Positions 55,652 through 64,000 of a stretch of 64,000 bases of DNA are shown here, piece after piece. How positions within the stretch are numbered: position 1 is the first letter of the stretch; every line of letters begins with the position of its first letter. Made by a program: the position numbers and the translations under genes. A model generated the notes under the pieces. The model had not been told where the DNA came from, ran no database searches, and worked only from the letters and a program-made list of their open reading frames with translations. The stretch covers positions 1 through 64,000 of the forward strand of contig SKCR01017720.1 of assembly GCA_019454045.1 (NCBI GenBank). Reading direction: 5' to 3'. Source of the DNA: Zanthoxylum bungeanum (lineage: Eukaryota; Streptophyta; Magnoliopsida; Sapindales; Rutaceae).

Positions 55652-57837
55652 TGTAGGACACAGAACTTGATGACGTTGTTCTAGGCTCGCGGCCTAGTTG
55701 GGAGTACGGAATAGCCCACGAGGGAACTAAACCGGAGAAATAACATGGAGTCGCCACCCGATGTGAACCGGGAAAATGTGATTTAAGGCCGCACTCACCC
55801 CTCGCAAGGGAAGACCTCAAACCGTTGGGTTCGGAATGGTCCATTACTTATGTCACTTGTAATGATATGATTTGTGCAATAAACTAACCGAATCTACTCA
55901 ACATGTATCCTTAAAGGTAACTTAGATCTAGTCCACATTCATCAAAATAAATTTTATGACTAAGTTCGCATGCTTTAAAAATAAGTCATCAGAACGGCAA
56001 TCATATAATATCACACAAGGAGCATGTCGAATCATCAAACACAAAGAACAAATAAATAACTACTCAAACAAAACGTAAACTAAATTCCTAATGCAAAATC
56101 AAAGTATTAAATCATGCATAAAGAAATAATATAGTCATACTTAAAAATAAACAATATTCTAGACTAAATCATGCTTAGATAAATAAATAACCTACTAGAT
56201 TAAATCATGCTAAATAAATAAATAATCTACTAACTACGTCATGCTCAAATACAAGATTAGATGAAGCGAAATACATGTGTCTCTTAAGTAGTACGTGGCA
56301 TTGTATCCCGAGTGCAAGCCGCAATACCGTCCATTCGGAATCGGCTACGGAATTTACGTCCGAGTTTCCATCCGATATACCACAAAAGAGAACATGCATT
56401 CCATTCATCCGGAATTCACATCATGCATCAATCCATAACATTCATGTGAAATAAAGTATTAAAATAAATAAAAACGAAAGATAATAAATAAAAAGGTGCC
56501 TTCAGGTCTAACCTCTTTTTTCGTCTCTCGAAAGCGCGTTACACGGCCGTCTGAAGGGTTGATGCTCCGTAACTCTTCCGATTCACTAATCCAACGTTTT
56601 TCCTCGCTGTTTCACTGTTTGGGCTGCTGTTTTCACTCCGTTTCGCTGCTGTTTTCACTGTATTTTCTGGTCACTATTTTAAGGCAACTTAGGGACTGTT
56701 TTGCGGGTTATTTGGACTGGTTTGGGCTTCGATTTTTGGACTGTTTTGGGGGCAGTTTTTGGACTAATTTTAGTGCGGTTTTAGGGCTGTTTGGGGCCGT
56801 TTTCTGGGGTGGTAAGATACGAAAAACTGAGCAGTGCAGTAGGTGTGATTTGCGGCATTTTTTGTGTGTGCAGGGAGCGCAGTTCGCGTGCAGTGAGGGC
56901 TGTGATATGCGGCTGTTTTTGAGTGTTTTATGTGCGTGAGTGGTCTGTGTACGTGTGCACAATTTGTGAGTGCGTGAAGGTGAGTGGCTTTTGTGTGCAG
57001 TTTGTGAGTGCGTGAAGGTGAGTGGCTTATGTGTTGAAGGCTAATGCGTGAAGAAGGGTTTATTGAAGGCAGTTTGATGGCTTGCCGTGAGGCAGTGGGT
57101 GGTGCGGCAGTAGAGAGGGTTTAGGAGAGTTGGCAATCAATAATTGGCGTGAATCATTGGGTTATTTTCTTTGTGTTTTTTGTGAGATTGAGCTTTGATG
57201 TTTCTTGTGAATATTATGCGTGAATGCTAGGGGTTTAATGTGTTATTGAAGGGTTCTTTTTATAGGCAAAGGGATGGGGGCTTTCCTTGTTTGAGAAGGA
57301 GAATGATTTGTGCATTAAAGGGAATATCTTTTAAATTAGTATGTGATAAGGAAAATCTTTTAATTAGGGAAGTGATTTGGTTTGATTTAATTTGATTTAT
57401 TCTTTTTTAGTTAGGGATATGATTTGATTTGTATCTTTTAATTAGGGAATGTAATTTAAGTGGATTAGGAAAGTATTTGATATGATTTGATTTATGCATG
57501 TGTTTAATGTGTTATTTTATTATTTAGGAAGGCTATGGGCGTGTGGCTTGCTCTTGTTTGGGCATGTGGGCTTGGTCCATTTAGTGGGCTTGGTGTGTCG
57601 CTTAGTGGTGTGCGGGCTTGGTGTGTGCCTTGCGGGGTTTTGGGCTAACGATGTGTTTTGAAACAGAGGTCCAACAAGCGAACCCGAAGTTAATCCAGTG
57701 AATTAAATCCAACAAAAATGTCAATTCTTGACTCTTCCCTTCCGACGTCCGTTTCTCGCGGCTTCCATGACTTAAAGAGGAGTGTCTCCGTACGAGACTC
57801 ATCATAGGGACTTATATGCAAAAATACAGTGCCTTCA
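55652..57837 (-). repeat. Right (5') LTR of element C
   Basis: 2186 bp, matches 39709-41954; two rather than three copies of the ~40-bp unit (near 56965-57030). On the minus strand it would hold the element's promoter. Confidence 0.9.
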
Positions 57838-57948
57838 ATACCTGCGGACTTTTTTTACTTTAATCTTCTCTACTATCTTTTGAAAATTTAATCCTCAAGA
57901 TAATATGGTAATTTACCATTTTTTTTCGTGTGTGTGTTATCATGCCAG

Positions 57949-58693
57949 GTGTTCAATCCACAGCCTGCGATTCCCATAAGTTTGGCTAACGCAAATCAAA
58001 TCGAGAAGGCACTTGTAAATGTTCACAAGCAGACTACACAGCAAGGAAAACTGCTTCCGCTGTTGATAATTATTTTACCTGATAGTACTGGCTCATACGG
58101 TGAGTAGTAACATCCATGATTTTGTATGTGTATTTATGTATATGTGTGTGTGTGTATTCTCTCCGTCAGATTTAGTTCTGTTATACATAATCTGCCTCCT
58201 ACTTGCAGGGAGAATTAAGCGAGTTTGTGAAACGAAACTTGGGATTGTTTCACAATGCTGTCAACCTAAGCAGGCGTCAAAGCTCCATATGCAGTATTTT
58301 AAAAATGTGGCTATTAAAATCAATGTGAAGGTTTGGCTTGCCCCCATTTTTGGCCTATTTATTATTAATGGTTAATGCTAGGGTTAGTTGGAATTGGAAA
58401 GCATGCTAGGGTTAGTCGAATTGACAGTGACAAGTTGTGGCCTCAATGGACTGGCCGGAGATAACCAAGTACAGAGGACTTGTCCCTGCTCAGTCGCACC
58501 GTGAGGAAATTATCCAAGATCTCTATAAATCTTTTCAAAATCCTCAGAGGGGTTTAGTTCATGGAGGACTGATCAGGTTAGAAGTAGACATGGAAACACA
58601 TTTCAGGTGCATTAATTAGCAGAAACTTAATTCTTCTGTTTGTCTTTTACAGGGAGCTATTAATTGCTTTTTGAAGATCAACTGTGTTTAAAC
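57949..58693 (+). pseudogene. ARGONAUTE fragment, AGO5-like, exons with introns
   Basis: Exons of the Mid/PIWI region of a plant AGO lie in order with splice signals. 57949-58099 ('VFNPQPAIPISLANANQIEK' to '[14 protein letters not shown]'). 58209-58330 ('[20 protein letters not shown]' to 'NVAIKINVK'). 58435-58575 ('[20 protein letters not shown]' to '[11 protein letters not shown]'). 58653-58693 ('ELLIAF', then TGA where Arg is usual, then 'RSTVFK'). AGO proteins bind small RNAs and slice targets. The exon with the first catalytic Asp ('GADVTHP') is missing between 58331 and 58434, where no acceptor remains, and the later Asp and His are beyond the break. The fragment follows receptor-kinase exons with only intron-like DNA between and is cut at 58693 by the next element. 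Confidence 0.88.
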
Positions 58694-61600
58694 TGTTAGG
58701 GTTGGTGCTCCGAGTGCCAATCTGGATCGTATTTATGTCCGATTTATAAATACGAGCGATTCAATTTTCCATAATATTACTAATTTTACTGGTAGCACCC
58801 TTGTCTTTTATACATTTATTCGATCTAATCTCAATTAGATTGAAACTGAATCTGATTCAGTGATACTTGTATATTAGACAAAGACCATATGATTTACAGT
58901 ATAGTGCGCAGTTACAACGTAGTTTGTAATTGACATTGGGAAGCGCACTATTAGTTGTATATCCTTAAATAAAGTTCCTGGTCAAGATTTGCTAACATGG
59001 GTCGGTTAGTAAAATCTGCTGAGACCAGTACATGTCGTATATCGTGACTTATTCCGATGGTTTATCCCAGTGAACCATGAGACTCGTATAGACATGTAGG
59101 TGTTTATTTGATAAGACACTGAACGACTCACCGAAGGTTTCCTAATAGATGGTACACCAACGTCAATAGGAACCTTCTCGAGTTGAGCGAGCATAGTGGT
59201 CCTTCGACTTGAGATACCACTGTGGATATATGAGTTATCCTCCACACTTTGATGGCAGTCACGTCAACGATCTAGTCATGATCATACCTCCGCCTGTTCG
59301 TTGGGTGTGGACTGATGCTCATGATATCCTGTGCGTATCAAGATAGGATCCGTCAGTCCTGTGTACAGGGCATAGGCATCCAGCACGTGTTTACGATCTA
59401 GTAAATCCATGGCCGTGGTATAACTTCGGAAACTAGTTCCGAGTGTTATTTCGTGATCGTAAATTGAAAGTCGACTGTATTATATCGAACGGATTTGACG
59501 TTCTCATCTATATCCCAGGTATAATACGGATGGCCTGTGACGGTGGGATTATACGTATGCTATGACCTCGGCTTGTATAGTTTAGCGAGATTATCTGTGG
59601 TCGTCATAATCCATGAGTGGGTGGATTATGGACATGAAATTGGATTTCGTGACGGATAAACCTAAACTTAGAGAGTCTCGCTAATAAAGAATACTCGTAG
59701 AGCACTAGGGCATTTTATTATGGATAATATTATTATTCGTAATGTTACACATGCTGGGGTATTTTAGTATTTAATGTGTATGTGTATATGATACATAATT
59801 TAATTAGATACACATTAGTATTTATTGAAAAATAACACTTGTACATGTAAATTAATTAATTGAATAATTGTTATTTGATTAATTAATTATACAAATGACT
59901 AATTAAAGTTTACATGTGTTGGACACATGTGATGTTATTTAGTTATTTTTATATTTGTCACATTTTAATTAATTGATATGATTAATTTAATTAATTAAAT
60001 TGTTTAATTAATTAAAGAATATTAAGCTTATATGGATAAGTAGCAAAATTTAGTCCATATATTAAAAACATATGTGGATTCTTTATAGCCAAGTGTTGTA
60101 AATAATAATAATAATAATAAAATACCCTTCTTTTGGCATTGTCTCTCTCTCGAAAAAAAATAATAATAATTGAAAATGGGATTTTGAAGAAAATTGATTT
60201 TCATTTTTTCATTTTTAGCTTCTGTCATTTTCGAAGCTGAAGTATACATATATGAAAGTGTTTCATATATTTTTTCAAGCTTTAAAATTGCCTTTTGACC
60301 ATTATTTTGAAAAACAAAAATGGCATGCAGACTTAGCAAATTTGTTTTGGCTGATCGGTTGGCCCTTTGTTCAAAAATGGCTTTCAGCCATGTGCTGCAC
60401 AGATCGCCATAATGTCAATTTGCGAAATGGAGAGAGAGAATGGTTGTCTTCCATTCGATGGAACAACTAAGCCATTTGAGCGTTTGAGATGCTTCTCGTA
60501 TTGGCTTGTTGCTTGTATCTTTGAAATGGTTTCAAGTTTAATCAATTTGGGGCTTTTCTCTTGGATGAGCAAGATAACAAAATGGGAGCATAAATCACTT
60601 CAATTGGAGCTTAAACTATGAAAAGTGGAGGAGTTAAGGTAAATCCTTAACTTGTTGTGTTGAAAATTGTTTCAATTTGTTCCAATTGATTTACATATGA
60701 TGTAGTCAAGGTTTATGCTTATTTGTTTGTTTTTGCTTGTGAGAAAAACTAATTGATTATTTTATGATAGGCATAGCATGTGTAAATAAATTGGGTAATT
60801 AATGTAATTGACCCAATTAGGGTATTGGATACTCATATTGCAATTCTAGAGTTATATTAGCTACTCATAAGTGACCTAGAATTGTTTTAGAGTAACTTTA
60901 TGGTGGGACTCAATGAATTGATTAAATTGGATTTGGTTATGGATATGAATTGAATTGATTTGAGAATTAATTTGATTAATTTGTAATTAATTCAATTTGG
61001 CTTAATTTATGAAATTGAGTTGTTGTGGATGTAATTGGATGTATAATAATGCGTAAGAAAATTTTCTACAATTTTCGGAAATGTTTCGGAAGTGTTTGAG
61101 AATTTTCTGTAAAATCACATTAAAAAAAAAAAAAATTGTAATTTGGTGAAATTATGATACTTATGAATGTCATAAGAGATTGGGGCAAAATACGGATTAT
61201 AATTGGTATACGATATCTATTATTTATCGAGACTGTTAAAAGTTTTAAAAGTCATTTTTACACCGGTAGCTTGAGTTTGTCATTGACAAGTGAAGCCTTG
61301 ATACGCCTCCCTGTGAACGTGCCAAAGCTGTCACAGCGAGAAACGGTCAGGACCGAAACCAGGAGTCACTGGAGAGTGATTGACAAAGAGTTGGCTACCT
61401 AATGAATATACGTAGGCGAGATCGTGCCAAAGCTGTGAGTCGAAATATATTCATGGGATCCTACTTTCACTAGGAATTCGATTTAATTATTGAATTCCCG
61501 TTGTCCGTTGGGGATTACGGTATTACGTAAAGTAGTGGGAGACACTGCTGAGTTTAAAAATCCATAACTTAAGCAGTGTGTAATTTTATGGAAAATTCTG

Positions 61601-64000
61601 TTTTATTTTCCTTTCATTCTATAATGTTTATAGATTTATGTTTCTAATCCACTGCATAGTATATTACTTGAATATATAGGTTTTCTGACTTAACTTATGG
61701 TTGCGAAGTTCTAGAATAGGTTCTAGAACGACGGTAGACTTAGATATAGTTAGATTAGTTAAAACTATCGGGAACTGTTGTTCCGATTTTCTTGAAAATC
61801 AAGATGGTTTGTGACTTAGTTTCTAAGTCACGATTAGGTAATCTAAATAGATATCTGATTTAGGATATAATAGTCTAGTTAGAACTGTTTCTTATGCAGT
61901 AAGAATTGACACGAATCAGTTCTTGTCTCGAGATTCTTGAATGCATTAAGAAAACCCCTTAAGTGTTTGTTTATCTTTTAATGGCCTTTCTTCGCTTTTA
62001 ATGACATTTAGAAGTCACGTGTTTGACACAGTTTGCTAATCAATTATTTGCAATTGTTGTGAATAATTGAACGCAAATTATAAAGCTTAAGAAAGATAAA
62101 CATGAAGAAAAATATTCGGTAAAATAAATAACTTAGAACTGTGCTTTATGAGATTTTATCATAAAAGTATTAGATGCTTGTTCCGTATGGTAAAGGATGG
62201 TCTGATACGAGATCACACCACATATCCTTTTCCATTTAATGAATATTATATTCAGGTTGTGATTAAATCTAATTAACCGATGATTTTCATTGAACCACTA
62301 ACTTATTAAACTAATACATTGGATGTATGTAGTTTAACGAATTAGGAATTGCCTAGATAGTTTTCTTTACCCCGTAACGTAGTTAATGATTTGTCATGAC
62401 TTGGTTACGTGTTTCTATTAGAGAACATGTTGAACGTCTTGAATTGTTCAAGAACTGTCAATATGTTGCTAATGAAACTTGGATAGAATATTTTGAATTG
62501 TTCAAAGATATTTTATCTGGAGTGTTGAAAACTATAAAATTCATAATGAGTCTTTGAGTTGTTCGAGGATGTTTGATTTGATCAAACAAATGAATTTATG
62601 GTAATTAGTTCTAAGGATATTTAATGAATGTGATTCTTACTTAGTATTAAACTTCCACGATTCTATTGTGATGGAATTGGTCAGTGGGAGTTATCGAATC
62701 TTATATGATTTGATTCGTTGATATTGAGAGTTACCGAATTAATTTTCAATGCTTTTGGGGTTATGCTCCAGTAACACTAATTCATCTCTTTCATTTAAGT
62801 TCCATTTGTTTCTACAGTTACATATATGATATGTATACTAGAAAATTTGAATCTTAAAAAGTTTAAGATTTGAGACTTTCTTTTGTATAATTGTTATATA
62901 ATTGAAAGTGCTTATGCCTCAGAGGTACGAGTGAGAAGTTTATCATTTATTCTATTTAATGGAATATTGTATTTTGTTTGATAGAATATCTTTTATACGA
63001 TCCCGAGTAATAGAATTGTTTTATTACTTGGTATGTTAACATTGGATGTTGACGATTGCAGAAAGGATTTGACTTAGTGAAGTCAAATGCGAGAATGATA
63101 AACTATGGAAATATATAATTAATAAGATGAAAATACCCTTAGACAACTTCCGTATAAGTACAATAGGATGTCAGAGTCATTTACAAAGTATAAGATACTT
63201 AATGATTCTGATGTTTTCTTATCGAAGAAAATTATCTTATGACTTATAGTGGGAGCGATATTTGATATCGATTTCGGAATTTATCATTGAACCATAGATT
63301 TAAGATTGTTTATTGCTTACTACGATCAAGTTTTGAACTTGATTAGGCTTTCGTTATGAATAGTTCATAAAATATGCAAATTGTTTGCGCAGCAAAAGCA
63401 TAGTGAGCTCGATGAAGGTTTGACCTTTATAGTATGACAGTCAGAAATGTTTTACTCAGTAGTCTATTGTAGATTCTGAGGGAACTTGTCTCTTGTCGCA
63501 CTGATTGAATAATTAAAGATCTGTTGGTTAATGTTGATATTAATCAGTGAATTTTGGCTAAAGAATGCAAAGTGGCGTTCTTGAGTGATTTCTTCGAATA
63601 AAGAATTCGTCGTGATTTCTTTGTTTGAAGAATTCGTTCTGGAATGGCCCTAGAGTTTGTATTCTGCTAAGATCACAGTTTGATATACTAGCTTGTAGAG
63701 CCTATTGTAGACTTAGATACGCTTTTTCGGAAATCTGTGATCTCTGATTTTGATATCAGTTAGATTGTCTGGTTTTATCGAAGTATAGAGAATACGTATT
63801 TGTTAGTAGGGTCAGTGGGAGCGTACAAATTTCTTTATAGTATTATATATCCTAAGTCCTCTTTTCTCTGTGTAAGTAGTGGGAGCAGTCTCTATTATAT
63901 TGGATATAAAGTTTTATATTAGATATAAAGCTGAGAGACTTGTGAGAAATTCCCATTAGTCGCATATTAGATACGATCTAATAAATGACACAGTAAGACT
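58694..64000 (+). mobile_element. Copia-like LTR and following sequence, leaves the window
   Basis: A new sequence starts TGTTAGGGTTGGTGCTCC in the middle of the AGO exon, after 'taaac' as the likely target. Long noncoding sequence of LTR character follows ('cgtacacatgctgg..', AT-rich leader, an (aat)n microsatellite at 60098-60120, poly-A near 61122). I found neither the LTR end, a primer site, nor a coding domain up to 64000. ORFs such as 60028-60339 and 61154-61402 have no landmarks. Assignment to copia rests on the TGTTRGG start and the LTR style only. Confidence 0.45.

Larger units (their letters stand above)
39709..57837 (-). mobile_element. Element C: non-coding Tat/Ogre-like LTR element (LARD-like)
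   Basis: LTRs of about 2.2 kb (39709-41954 and 55652-57837) begin TGTAGG and end CCTACA/CCTTCA, flanked by atact (39704-39708) and atacc (57838-57842). The primer site on the minus strand (55631-55648) and the purine tract by the left LTR ('aaagtgggggcgac') give the orientation. After removing nested copia element D, about 3.9 kb of internal DNA remain with no gag or pol: tandem arrays next to the 3' LTR, then noncoding sequence. It must have been mobilised by another element's proteins. Confidence 0.85.

Overview
This is nuclear DNA of a flowering plant, almost certainly a eudicot, from a transposon-rich and probably heterochromatic region. The evidence is nested Ty3/gypsy and Ty1/copia LTR retrotransposons, a CACTA-type transposon end, fragments of spliced plant genes (a receptor-like kinase and an ARGONAUTE), and a block of organelle DNA carrying plastid psbB, psaB and ndhJ pieces. 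I see no intact ordinary host gene, no rRNA or tRNA gene and no CRISPR array. All boundaries were read by eye from LTR ends (TG...CA), primer-binding sites, polypurine tracts and target-site duplications (TSDs).

Layout. 1-385: end of a copia LTR lying inside the 5' LTR of a pol-less Athila/Tat-like element (386-5528). 5529-9926: internal remnant and 2.5 kb LTR of a minus-strand Tekay/Del-like element. 9927-17342: minus-strand copia element, split at its GAG-pre-integrase domain by a separate LTR (10712-12639, TSD gttta). 17672 to 58693: a CACTA-type end followed by receptor-kinase exons and then AGO exons, split by two large insertions. The first (A, 19210-39164, TSD gtatg) is a Tat-like element with an antisense, intron-containing plant-mobile-domain gene. 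A is itself split by element B (23401-36946, TSD gcgtc). The second (C, 39709-57837, minus strand, TSD atac[t/c]) has no recognisable gag or pol and carries tandem arrays. A copia element D (43224-53043, TSD cctcg) sits inside one of those arrays. 58694-64000: start of another copia-like element that leaves the window.

The most notable system is in element B. Between the remnant of its pol region and its 3' LTR lie two uninterrupted sense-strand ORFs. One encodes an unrecognised 185-residue Cys-cluster protein. The other is an intronless, full-length LOG-type cytokinin-activating enzyme (33324-33977). They occupy the position where the related element at 386-5528 has only about 200 bp between the same two conserved motifs. 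B's LTRs carry five to six perfect CACGTG boxes upstream of a TATA box. B's gag-pol is broken by stops and a large deletion, and its 5' third is replaced by organelle DNA. Element A gives a contrast: its captured cellular-type gene is antisense and keeps introns, whereas the sense-strand LOG copy in B has none. This is what reverse transcription of genomic RNA would predict.
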